64,000 nt of DNA, from positions 1 through 64,000 of the forward strand of contig NZ_RDBL01000028.1 of assembly GCF_008042035.1 (NCBI RefSeq), written 5' to 3'. The position numbers and the translations under genes were made by a program. The notes beneath the pieces were generated by a model. The model searched no databases. It was not told where the DNA came from and saw only the letters and a list, made by a program, of their open reading frames with translations. This document shows positions 1 through 6,662 of the stretch, in pieces. Source of the stretch: Streptomyces sp. col6. GTDB lineage: Bacteria > Actinomycetota > Actinomycetes > Streptomycetales > Streptomycetaceae. Numbering within the stretch: the stretch's first letter is position 1; every line of letters begins with the position of its first letter.

Positions 1-150
1 GCCCCAACGGCCGCGACGCCCGCCGCACCACCGTCGCCGTCCTCGCCCTCATCGGCGTCTTCTACCTCCTGCCGCCCGTCTACGGAGCGCTCGGCCGGCT
101 TTACGCCCCCGAGCTGATCCACGGCGGCGACGCGGACGCCGCCGTGCTCC
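1..150. repeat. 150-bp exact inverted copy of an internal symporter segment
   Basis: Bases 1-150 are identical, base for base, to the reverse complement of 8431-8580, which lies inside the sodium:solute symporter gene. Identity ends exactly after base 150, where the symporter continues with its own sequence and this copy does not. The left limit cannot be seen because the window begins here. In frame 3 it encodes the symporter segment from PNGRDARR to DADAAVL, which then has no sensible continuation. Either a rearrangement junction, an inverted duplication, or an assembly artefact at a contig edge. Confidence 0.9.
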
Positions 151-354
151 CCCACACCGAAGCCCGAGCCGAAACCGAAGCCCTCGCCGTCGCCGTCCGT
201 GCGTCCCTCGCCGTCGGTCCACGTAGCGCTCCCCGCGTACCGCCGCCCCGTGCGGAAGACACCGGAGCGCCACACCTCCTTGGTCACACTCACCCTGGTC
301 ATCACCGCCCCCGCCGTGTTCGCCGTCGCCGTACTGCGGCCCCGTTCCCGATGA
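151..354 (+). CDS. C-terminal fragment of an unknown gene with proline-rich linker and terminal membrane anchor
   Basis: Frame 1 from base 151 reads about 67 residues to a TGA at 352-354. It begins with a Pro/Lys/Ser-rich linker (PTPKPEPKPKPSPSPS), continues with a basic stretch and ends in one hydrophobic segment (LVTLTLVITAPAVFAVAVL) followed by RPRSR. This is the usual end of a surface protein with a C-terminal membrane anchor. The same frame is closed by a TGA at 115-117 inside the 150-bp inverted copy, so the upstream bases do not belong to this gene. The N-terminal part is missing. The family cannot be named; a mycosin-type protease or another anchored exported protein would fit. Confidence 0.45.
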   Translation, partial: PTPKPEPKPKPSPSPSVRPSPSVHVALPAYRRPVRKTPERHTSLVTLTLVITAPAVFAVAVLRPRSR

Positions 355-369
355 ACCCCGGAGACGCTC

Positions 370-1137
370 ATGTCGGAATGGCTCGTTCTCACCCTCGCCA
401 TGGTCGCGGCCACCGCCGTCGTCCTGACCATCGCCGTCCTCAGCAACCGCAGGCTCCCGGAGGACGACGACCCGTCCGAAACCCCCGACGTCATCGAGTA
501 CATGACGATGATGATCGGCGTGATCTACGCGATCGTGCTGGGCCTCGCCATCGCAGGAGTCTGGGAGGGCCGGAGTGCCGCGCAGGAGTACGTACGCCAG
601 GAGGCCCAGGCCCTGCACGAGGTGAGCGCGCGTTCCTCCGTCTATCCGCAGGAGGTGCGCACCCGTATCCGGGCTGATATCGACGCGTACGTGAGCTATG
701 TGGTGCACGACGAGTGGCGGACCATGACGAAGCACGGGACGCTCAGCGACCGCGGGGCCGAGCTGCTCGACAAGGTGCGCGCCGACGTCACGGACTACCG
801 GCCGGCGACGGACCACGAGGGCGAGGCGTACCAGCCGCTGGTCGACCAGGTGTCCGCCGCCGACGACGCCCGCAGCTCGCGCGGACAGAGCGCCGGCGCC
901 ACCATGCCCGGGGTGGTGTGGTTCGGGCTGATCATCGGCGCCCTGGTGACCGTCGGACTGATCTTCACGCTCCAGATCCGCCGGACCTTCAGGGAACTCC
1001 TGCTGGCGGGCCTCTTCAGTGTGCTGATCGCCTTCCTCCTCTTCCTGATCTGGGACTTCGACTCACCGTTCGGGCGGGGCTTCTCGGCCACCGCCGCACC
1101 CTTCCTCGATCTCTTCCCGGGAGCGGCGGGCGGGTAG
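370..1137 (+). CDS. DUF4239-type (bestrophin-like) integral membrane protein
   Basis: The 255-residue product has a hydrophobic N-terminal segment (about residues 4-24), a second one about 45-65 (YMTMMIGVIYAIVLGLAIAG), a long hydrophilic helical middle (about 70-175), and two close membrane helices near 180-225. This layout, with the acidic PEDDDPSE loop after the first helix, matches the DUF4239 family of predicted four-helix membrane proteins. The ATG at 370 follows GGAG at 359-362. No enzymatic motif is visible and the biological role is unknown. The gene ends 174 bases before the next coding sequence and is probably monocistronic. Confidence 0.7.
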   Translation: MSEWLVLTLAMVAATAVVLTIAVLSNRRLPEDDDPSETPDVIEYMTMMIGVIYAIVLGLAIAGVWEGRSAAQEYVRQEAQALHEVSARSSVYPQEVRTRIRADIDAYVSYVVHDEWRTMTKHGTLSDRGAELLDKVRADVTDYRPATDHEGEAYQPLVDQVSAADDARSSRGQSAGATMPGVVWFGLIIGALVTVGLIFTLQIRRTFRELLLAGLFSVLIAFLLFLIWDFDSPFGRGFSATAAPFLDLFPGAAGG

Positions 1138-1210
1138 CGGACGCCCCGTCCGGACCGGTGCGCCGCCCGGGGGACAGCGGTGCCCCATTCGCCGGACCCC
1201 GATCGCGGGC

Positions 1211-1254
1211 GAAATGCACCACTTCTAGCGTGGGACCCATTCGAGGTGCATTTC
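1211..1254. promoter_or_regulatory. 10-bp inverted repeat upstream of the first Ig-like surface protein
   Basis: Arms GAAATGCACC (1211-1220) and GGTGCATTTC (1245-1254) are perfect reverse complements separated by 24 bases, in the only intergenic space before the gene at 1312. It could be a regulator site or part of a leader structure. The assignment is inference. Confidence 0.4.
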
Positions 1255-1311
1255 TGACGCTTTGTGGAAATCCGTTCCGCAGCTGCTCCTCGGGGACCCG
1301 GAGGATTCACC

Positions 1312-1866
1312 ATGCGCGCAATACGTGTCGCCCCCGTCGCTCTGCTCGGCGCCGCAGCACTCGCTCTCACCGCCCCGGCCGTGACCGCGTATGCCGCGAC
1401 CACGGGCGGACCGTCGGGCGGCGGAAACGGATACACCGTCACGCCGTCGGTGGTCGCGCCCGGGGGCAAGGTCACCCTGGCGGCCCGGGGGTGCTCGACG
1501 ACCGCCACGGCGTCGTCGGGGGTCTTCGACACCGTCACCATCCCGGCGAACGGCAGCAGCCAGGCCACCGTCGACTGGGACGCCAAGCCGGGCGCCGCCT
1601 ACGAGGTGACGTTCATCTGCAACACCTCACCCAGCTCCACGGCCAAGGTGAATCTCACGATCAGCGCGGCCACGGGCACGCCCACCACGAGCTCGACGAG
1701 CACGGGCGCGGCCACGGCCTCGCCGGCCGGGGTGCAGGGCGGTCTCGGCGGCAGCATCGACAGCGCGAACTCCGGTGAGATCGTGGCGGGCACCGCGCTC
1801 GCCGTGGCCGCCGGTGCCGGTGTCGTGTTCTTCGTGCGTCGCCGCAGGGAGAGCCGCTCGCACTGA
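1312..1866 (+). CDS. Ig-like exported protein with QGGLGGS-type C-terminal anchor (candidate sortase substrate)
   Basis: The 184-residue product starts with a signal peptide (MRAIRVAPVALLGAAALALT, cleavage probably near AYA). It has one Ig-like domain of about 90 residues with a cysteine pair (RGCSTT and TFICNT), a Thr/Ser-rich stalk, then QGGLGGS at residue 142, an 8-residue linker, a 19-residue hydrophobic helix and RRRRESRSH. The ATG at 1312 is chosen because GGAGG lies just upstream (1300-1304) and it begins the signal peptide; an earlier in-frame start at 1264 has no such support. It is paralogous to the convergent gene at 1962-2606 and lies near a class F sortase at 2920. The tail has a cell-wall-sorting layout but no LPXTG. 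Function beyond surface display is unknown. Confidence 0.75.
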   Translation: MRAIRVAPVALLGAAALALTAPAVTAYAATTGGPSGGGNGYTVTPSVVAPGGKVTLAARGCSTTATASSGVFDTVTIPANGSSQATVDWDAKPGAAYEVTFICNTSPSSTAKVNLTISAATGTPTTSSTSTGAATASPAGVQGGLGGSIDSANSGEIVAGTALAVAAGAGVVFFVRRRRESRSH

Positions 1867-1891
1867 CCGGTACGAGCGGATGGGCAACGAG

Positions 1892-1928
1892 AGTCGCCCC
1901 GGGTCCTGTCACAGGACTCGGGGCGACT
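1892..1928. terminator. Bidirectional hairpin terminator between convergent genes
   Basis: Arms 1892-1909 and 1911-1928 pair over 18 bases with a single G-T type mismatch around a minimal loop. It lies between two genes that run toward each other and would stop both. Confidence 0.8.
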
Positions 1929-1961
1929 TCGGTTATCGGTCCGGCGGAGGCGTCCTTGCGG

Positions 1962-2606
1962 TCAGGCCGCCCCATGACCCGTCCTGCGGCGGCGCATGAC
2001 GTACATGCCCCCGCCGAGGGCCGCCGAGGCGACGAGGCCCGCGCCGACACCCATTTCCGCCGGGGTGGCGGCCATCGAGCCGCCGAGCCCGCCCTGGGCG
2101 CCCCGGCTGTCGAGCACGGTGAAGCGGTGGCCGGCCGTCCGGTCGGTGCCGTCGCAGCGGACCGTCAGGTTGTACGTGCCGGGGGTCGCGTCGTTGAAGA
2201 TGCGGACCCGGGCGTGGCCGACCCGGCCGGCCGAGAGCCGGGTGGTCCGGAAGGCGTTGGACGAGACGCTGCCGCCCCGGCCGCAGCCCTCGGCGCTGAC
2301 CTGCATGGCCGCGCCCTGGTGCACGCGCTCGGGGTCGACGGTCACGTTGTTCGGGCCGTTGTTGCGCCCGTTGTTGTTCCCGTTCCCGTTGCCGTTGTTG
2401 TTCCCGTTGTTGTTGCCGTTCCCGTTGCCGTTGTTGTTGCCGTTGTTCCAGCCGTCCGGGTCGTTCCAGTCGTTCTGGTTGTTCCCGTTGTTCTGGTTGT
2501 TGTTCTGGTTGTTCCCGACGTCTCCGCCGGCGGCCGCCATCGGGGCACCGACCCCGAGGGCGGCGACGGCGGCCGCGGCGACAACGAGAGCGCGTGTAGC
2601 ACGCAT
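1962..2606 (-). CDS. Asn/Gly-rich Ig-like exported protein with QGGLGGS-type C-terminal anchor
   Basis: The 214-residue product has a signal peptide (MRATRALVVAAAAVAALGVG), then about 55 residues of almost pure Asn/Gln/Gly, and an Ig-like domain with a cysteine pair (AEGCGRGG and LTVRCDG). At residue 171 comes QGGLGGS, an 8-residue linker, a 19-residue hydrophobic helix and RRRRTGHGAA. The Ig-like domain (GC..., SSNAF, RCDG) and the whole tail match the convergent paralogue at 1312 in order and spacing, but the paralogue lacks the Asn-rich block. The ATG at 2606 follows TGGAGG. The class F sortase at 2920 is transcribed divergently. It is likely a displayed surface protein; the Asn-rich region may be a flexible spacer. 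Confidence 0.75.
   Translation of the reverse strand: MRATRALVVAAAAVAALGVGAPMAAAGGDVGNNQNNNQNNGNNQNDWNDPDGWNNGNNNGNGNGNNNGNNNGNGNGNNNGRNNGPNNVTVDPERVHQGAAMQVSAEGCGRGGSVSSNAFRTTRLSAGRVGHARVRIFNDATPGTYNLTVRCDGTDRTAGHRFTVLDSRGAQGGLGGSMAATPAEMGVGAGLVASAALGGGMYVMRRRRTGHGAA
2350..2516. repeat. Low-complexity GTT/CCCGTT repeat tract inside an Asn-rich coding region
   Basis: The plus strand is built almost entirely of GTT, CCC and CCG triplets with repeated GTTGTTGTTCCCGTTCCC-like units, reading as Asn/Gly codons on the minus strand. Such a tract is prone to slippage and to copy-number change between strains. It stands out against the G+C-rich surroundings. Confidence 0.75.
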
Positions 2607-2919
2607 CGTTCGAACCTCCACCGGGAAGCGCCCCGGGGCTCTGTGCACCGGTATGGATCGACGAGAACGCCTCCCATGACGAACCCTCACCAGATCCTTG
2701 ATCCACCGCATTTCGGCACTGCTCCACACCGGTGATCCGACACGCCGCGCGAACGGCCCTGCGGCTGACGGACTCGCAGGTCACGGGCCGTCAGAAGTTT
2801 TATCTCCGCGCTACTCCGATAAGCATCCGGGTGCGTCGCCGCCACCCGTTCGCCCTTCTCTGATCGCCGCCCGGTCGCACCGCGCCTAGCGTTCTGCTCG
2901 TCGCGACGAAGGGAGAACC

Positions 2920-3579
2920 ATGGGCCGGGACAACTGGCGACCGGAACGGATCAGATACTCGCCCTGGGGCGCGCTCGCCCTGGCGGCCCTCACCGGTCTG
3001 GCACTGATGCGCAACGGAGCCGACTTCTCCCCCGGCCCGCCGCAGCCGGTCGCCGCCGCTTCGGTGGGCCACCAGAAGAACGCCCCCGTCGCCCCGGTGG
3101 CGGGCCCGGCGGTCAAGCCCCTCCCCTACGCGCCCGTCGCCCGTGTGGCCATCCCCTCGATCCAGGTCGACGCACCGGTCATCGACGTGAACCTGGACCC
3201 GGACGGCTGGATCGAGACCCCGCCACCGGAGGACCCCAACCTGGCGGGCTGGTACCAGAACGGCATCGCCCCGGGTCAGACCGGCACCTCCGTCATCGTC
3301 GGCCATGTCGACAACAAGGCGGGCCCCGCGGTGTTCTACGGCCTGGGCTCGCTGAAGAAGGGCGACCACGTCGAGGTGGACCGCAGCGACGACCGGGTGG
3401 CCGTCTTCGAGGTGTACGGGGTCGAGGTCTTCGCCAAGAACGACTTCCCCGGCGCCCGGGTGTACGGCGACACCGGGCAGGCCGAGCTGCGGGTCATCAC
3501 CTGCGGCGGCGGCTACACCAAGGCCAACGGATACGACGGCAACGTGGTGGTCTTCGCGCGCCTGGTGGACACCCGCTGA
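2920..3579 (+). CDS. Class F-type sortase
   Basis: The 219-residue product is a sortase transpeptidase: an N-terminal hydrophobic anchor (about residues 15-32), a Pro-rich linker, and a sortase beta-barrel from about residue 70. The catalytic His lies in VGHVDN, the Cys in VITCGGGY and the likely Arg near the end in VVFARLVD. The TCGGGY box and short length fit the actinobacterial class F group rather than class E. The ATG at 2920 is preceded by GAAGGGAGAACC. It is divergent from one QGGLGGS protein and close to a second, so these two are the natural substrate candidates. Known sortases cut a surface protein between a sorting motif and its membrane anchor and join it to the wall; the motif used here is not LPXTG, which is inference from context. 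Confidence 0.85.
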   Translation: MGRDNWRPERIRYSPWGALALAALTGLALMRNGADFSPGPPQPVAAASVGHQKNAPVAPVAGPAVKPLPYAPVARVAIPSIQVDAPVIDVNLDPDGWIETPPPEDPNLAGWYQNGIAPGQTGTSVIVGHVDNKAGPAVFYGLGSLKKGDHVEVDRSDDRVAVFEVYGVEVFAKNDFPGARVYGDTGQAELRVITCGGGYTKANGYDGNVVVFARLVDTR

Positions 3580-3587
3580 ACGCCGGG

Positions 3588-3625
3588 GTCCGTCGGGCCG
3601 GTCCACGGGTACCGGCCCGACGGAC
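3588..3625. terminator. Hairpin terminator between sortase and deacetylase
   Basis: Perfect 15-bp arms at 3588-3602 and 3611-3625 with an 8-base loop, extended by a second partial pairing of AACGCCG with CGGCGTT outside. It separates two convergent genes. Confidence 0.85.
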
Positions 3626-3633
3626 CGCGGCGT

Positions 3634-4479
3634 TCACCGCCGTTGCGGCACCGTGAGCCGGTATCCGTCGTCCAGCAGCTCCGGCAGATACCGGCGCAGC
3701 GCCGCCACGCTCTGCGAGCGGTTGCCGCCCGCGTCGTGCGCGAGCACCACGACGCCGGGCCCCGCCCCCTGCCTCACCCGCCGGACGATGGTGTCGGTGC
3801 CGGGCACGGTCCAGTCCAGCGTGTCCACGGTCCAGGCCATCGGCTCCATGCCCAGGGCGGCGCCGATCTCGAAGGAGTTGCGGTTCCAGGCCCCGTAGGG
3901 CGCGCGGTACCAGAGCGGCGCCTCGCCGGTGATCTCCTCGATGACGTCGCTGGTACGGCCCAGCTCGTCGGTGGTCCCGGCCCGGGAGAGCCTGGTGACC
4001 AGCGGGTGCGTCCACGAGTGGTTCCCGAGGGTGTGCCCCTCGTCGGCGATCCGGCGGACGAGGTCTCGGTTGTCGTTCGCCATCTCCCCGCAGAGGAAGA
4101 ACATGGCCCGTACGCCGTGCTCGCGCAGGGTGTCCAGGATGTGCGGGGTGTAGAGCGGATCGGGGCCGTCGTCGAAGGTCAGCACCATGGCACGGCCCAC
4201 GTCGGTCAGCTGCTCGAACGGCCGGGTGCGGACCGGCGGAGCCGCCGGACGGTAGCGCAGCGGCGCGTGTCCCGTCATGGGCTGGAGCCGGTAGGCCAGG
4301 GGCCGGGCACGGAAGGCGGCGGCCTGCGATCCGGCCGCCCCCGGCACGGGGTTCGCCGGTTGACGGGCCGGGGAGGTGCCGGGGTCCGCGACGACCAGGC
4401 CCACGGCGGTGGCGGCTCCCAGGCCCGCGGCCAGCCGCAGGACGGTTCTGCGCGGGGTCGGCCTGTGATCACTCTTCAT
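3634..4479 (-). CDS. Exported polysaccharide deacetylase (NodB/CE4 family)
   Basis: The 281-residue protein has a twin-arginine-like leader (TPRRTVLRLAAGLGAA) and a single NodB domain. All CE4 motifs are visible: TFDDGPD at 101-107 (catalytic base and metal Asp), HSWTH at 154-158 (metal histidines), RAPYG at 192-196, the VDTLDW segment near 218-223, and LAHD with His248. Members remove N- or O-acetyl groups from peptidoglycan, chitin or xylan; the substrate cannot be read from the sequence. The ATG at 4479 begins the leader and is preferred over far upstream in-frame starts. It probably acts outside the membrane. Its end abuts the terminator shared with the sortase gene. Confidence 0.88.
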   Translation of the reverse strand: MKSDHRPTPRRTVLRLAAGLGAATAVGLVVADPGTSPARQPANPVPGAAGSQAAAFRARPLAYRLQPMTGHAPLRYRPAAPPVRTRPFEQLTDVGRAMVLTFDDGPDPLYTPHILDTLREHGVRAMFFLCGEMANDNRDLVRRIADEGHTLGNHSWTHPLVTRLSRAGTTDELGRTSDVIEEITGEAPLWYRAPYGAWNRNSFEIGAALGMEPMAWTVDTLDWTVPGTDTIVRRVRQGAGPGVVVLAHDAGGNRSQSVAALRRYLPELLDDGYRLTVPQRR

Positions 4480-4543
4480 CCCCCACTGCTCGCACGTCCG
4501 CCGGGCGACCCGCTTCAGCGACACCGCTCGCCAGGTGTTTCGC

Positions 4544-4579
4544 ACCCGGATGGCGGGAACGACCCGGATGGCGGGAACG
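4544..4579. repeat. Two perfect 18-bp tandem copies
   Basis: The unit ACCCGGATGGCGGGAACG occurs at 4544-4561 and again immediately at 4562-4579, in the space between the divergent deacetylase and stress-protein genes. It may be a duplicated regulator site or simple slippage. Confidence 0.85.
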
Positions 4580-4659
4580 CGTCCGCACACCCGGTGAGCG
4601 GAGCACGGCGCCCGGGAGGCCGGGCGGGGGGCCGCGGAGCGAGCCGATAGCCTCCTGCC

Positions 4660-5121
4660 GTGACAGATCAGCACTCCCACCAGTTCGAACGTGGCACGGA
4701 CGGCCCGAAGGTCATCGTCGCGGGCCTCGACGGTTCCGAGTCGTCGATGCGCGCCGCGGCCTACGCGGCCGGCCTCGCCCGTCGCCAGAGGGCCATGCTG
4801 GCCCTGGTGTACGTCCAGCCCGTGCTGGCGGCGGGAGCGGCGCTCGGGGCTCCGGTCGGTGACGCGACCGCCGAGGTGGCGGAGGGCCTGGTGGAGGAGA
4901 TCCGGGCGTCGACGGCCCGGATGAAGGACATATGGGATGTGCGCTGGGAGTTCCACACCTTCCGCGGTGACCCCTACAACGGTCTGGTGACCGCCGCCGA
5001 CGAACTCAAGGCGGACGCCGTCGTGGTGGGCGCGTCGGAATCGGCGGGCCACCGCTTCATCGGCTCGGTGGCCGTCCGTCTGGTGAAGGCGGGTCGCTGG
5101 CCGGTCACCGTCGTGCCGTAG
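4660..5121 (+). CDS. Universal stress protein (UspA family)
   Basis: The 153-residue product carries a single Usp domain: an N-terminal strand with IVAGLDGSESS, a central helix-strand region, and the C-terminal nucleotide-loop segment VVVGASESAGHRFIGSVAVRL followed by PVTVV. The family normally has G-2x-G-9x-G-S/T near the end; here the spacing is close, so ATP binding is possible but not certain. It begins with GTG at 4660. It is a single gene divergent from the deacetylase. The cellular role is unknown beyond a general link of the family to stress and dormancy. Confidence 0.85.
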   Translation: MTDQHSHQFERGTDGPKVIVAGLDGSESSMRAAAYAAGLARRQRAMLALVYVQPVLAAGAALGAPVGDATAEVAEGLVEEIRASTARMKDIWDVRWEFHTFRGDPYNGLVTAADELKADAVVVGASESAGHRFIGSVAVRLVKAGRWPVTVVP

Positions 5122-5307
5122 CCCTCCCCGCCGTGGTTCCGCGGCCCCGCCCCGGGTGCCGTCCGACCGCTCACCGCACCATTCGCCGCTCTGAGCGACC
5201 GCTCGTCGCACGGAGCCGCGTTTGTCCTGTTCCTCGTGGCCTGAATGCGCTCGTATACGCCAGGTCGGCAACGAGGCGGCAGGAACTTGGCGGGAAGGGC
5301 GTTCACC

Positions 5308-5877
5308 ATGACCACGACGACGACCGATGAGCGGGCCCTCGCCGAGCTCCAGCGTGAACACGGGCCGGCCCTGTTCCACTTCCTGCTCGGCCTGACGTTC
5401 GGCGACCGGCAGCGCGCCGAGGACCTGCTCCAGGAGACGCTGGTGCGGGCGTGGCAGCACCCGGAGGCCTTCGACGGCCCGTACGAGTCGATGCGGCCCT
5501 GGCTGTTCACCGTCGCGCGCCGGCTGGCGATCGACGCCCGGCGCTCCCGGCTGGCCCGTCCGGCCGAGGTCAGCGACGTGGTCCTGGAATGCGCCCCGGC
5601 CGGGGGCGACACCGCGGAGTCCGCGGTCGCGGCGCTCGATGTCCGCGAGGCGGTGCGTGCCCTGAGTCCGGAGCACCGGTCGGTCCTCGTGCAGATCTAC
5701 TTCCGGGGGCTGAGCGTGGGCGAGACCGCCGAGGTGCTGGGGATACCGGCGGGCACGGTCAAGTCGCGTTCGTACTATGCGCTGCGGCTGCTCTCCGGGC
5801 GCCTTCCCGGCTACTCCAGCAGGTCCTCCTCCCGCAGCAGCGCCAGCAGTTCCGCGGCCTCCGCGGTCGCCGCGTAG
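5308..5877 (+). CDS. ECF-type RNA polymerase sigma factor
   Basis: The 189-residue protein has sigma region 2 (about 18-85, with QRAEDLLQETLVRAW and the MRPWLFTVARRLAIDARRS helix) and sigma region 4 (about 120-165, with LSPEHRSVLVQIYFRGLSV and IPAGTVKSRSYYALRLL). There is no region 1 or 3, as usual for ECF factors. The ATG at 5308 follows GGGAAGGG. Its last 67 bases overlap, tail to tail, an anti-sigma gene on the other strand, and the final 20 residues (Ser/Ala/Arg-rich) are low complexity encoded by that overlap. The regulon is unknown. Confidence 0.88.
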   Translation: MTTTTTDERALAELQREHGPALFHFLLGLTFGDRQRAEDLLQETLVRAWQHPEAFDGPYESMRPWLFTVARRLAIDARRSRLARPAEVSDVVLECAPAGGDTAESAVAALDVREAVRALSPEHRSVLVQIYFRGLSVGETAEVLGIPAGTVKSRSYYALRLLSGRLPGYSSRSSSRSSASSSAASAVAA

Positions 5878-6008
5878 TCGGCGGCGCACCGGTCGCAGCC
5901 GCGCAGGTGACGGGCGACCGCGCGGGCCTCGCCGTCGGTCAGCGCGTCCAGGACATAGGCACCGAGCGACTGCCGCACGTGCGGTCCCTCCCCGGGGTCG
6001 GCGGTCAT
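5811..6008 (-). CDS. Small zinc-binding anti-sigma factor (zf-HC2 type)
   Basis: The 65-residue product is a soluble zinc-binding anti-sigma domain with the H-x3-C-x2-C signature RHLRGCDRC near the middle and a helical C-terminus (AAELLALLREEDLLE). The ATG at 6008 has AGGTG at the right distance; a GTG six bases further upstream has not. It has no membrane helix, so it would hold the sigma factor in the cytoplasm. Most such genes follow their sigma gene in the same operon. Here it is convergent with the ECF gene and shares 67 bp with it, so each transcript is antisense to the other. The pairing is inferred from adjacency and family. Confidence 0.8.
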   Translation of the reverse strand: MTADPGEGPHVRQSLGAYVLDALTDGEARAVARHLRGCDRCAADYAATAEAAELLALLREEDLLE

Positions 6009-6122
6009 CGACACCTCATGTCTGTGACGGATCGGGTCCGGCGGATCCTGCTCTTCTGGCCACGCGGGGCGCGCTCCCCCGGTTCAATGCTGCGTGGACC
6101 GTACGGCCCACGAGAACGAGGA

Positions 6123-6641
6123 ATGAGGCGATACGGGATGCCTCCGGAACGTCATGAGGGGTCCGGCGAGGGCGAGCTGTCGGTGCCGATGGCCTGGATG
6201 TACGCGGAGTACCTCGCCGACGAACTGCTGCGCACCGGCGACCTGATGGAGCCGGCGACGCTGGAGTACCGGGCGGGCCGGGACGCGCTGGCGCTGACCA
6301 TCTTCCTGCTGGACGGTGCGGTGGCCGGGCGGTTGCCGGCCGCGCGGGTGGACGAGCTGCGCCTGCTCACCGCATACGGGGCTTCCTGGCGCGGCTGGGT
6401 GTGCGAGCGGCTGCACGCCCCGGCACGGTCCTGCACGGGCGCGGACCTGGCGCTGGCGCGGGCGGCCTGGCGTTGGCTGGAGGAGACGGAGCTGCTCGCG
6501 GCCGACCTGGAGGCCATCGGCCCGCCGCCGTGGGGGCCGGCGGACGGCGCGGAGCGGGACGTCGAGGAGGCCGTACAGGTATGGACCCCGGCATGGCAGC
6601 TGGGCCTGCCGCTGGGGCATCTCGCGGTGCACCTGTACTGA
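6123..6641 (+). CDS. Hypothetical protein, helical, actinobacterial type
   Basis: The 172-residue product is rich in Ala, Leu, Trp and Glu and looks all-helical, with no signal peptide, membrane helix, cysteine motif or recognised domain. Features include MAWMYAEYLADELLRTGDL and GASWRGWVCERLH. The ATG at 6123 follows GAACGAGG; an alternative ATG at 6138 is in frame. It is transcribed divergently from the anti-sigma gene and converges on the histidine kinase. The codon pattern is normal for the region, so it is probably a real gene. The function is not recognised. Confidence 0.65.
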   Translation: MRRYGMPPERHEGSGEGELSVPMAWMYAEYLADELLRTGDLMEPATLEYRAGRDALALTIFLLDGAVAGRLPAARVDELRLLTAYGASWRGWVCERLHAPARSCTGADLALARAAWRWLEETELLAADLEAIGPPPWGPADGAERDVEEAVQVWTPAWQLGLPLGHLAVHLY

Positions 6642-6662
6642 AGCGTCGGTGACGGCGTCCGG

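Noticed and set aside
151..354. Continuation of a second symporter gene after the 150-bp copy
   Set aside because: No similarity to the symporter beyond base 150 in any frame; frame 1 shows a different anchored protein end.
2350..2516. Tandem triplet tract considered as a CRISPR or regulatory array
   Set aside because: The units are 3-6 bases in phase with codons and have no spacers.
2342..2677. Thr/Gly repeat protein from the alternative frame of the Asn-rich tract
   Set aside because: It is only the shifted reading of the GTT/CCC repeat; the Asn-rich frame has a signal peptide, Ig-like domain and anchor.
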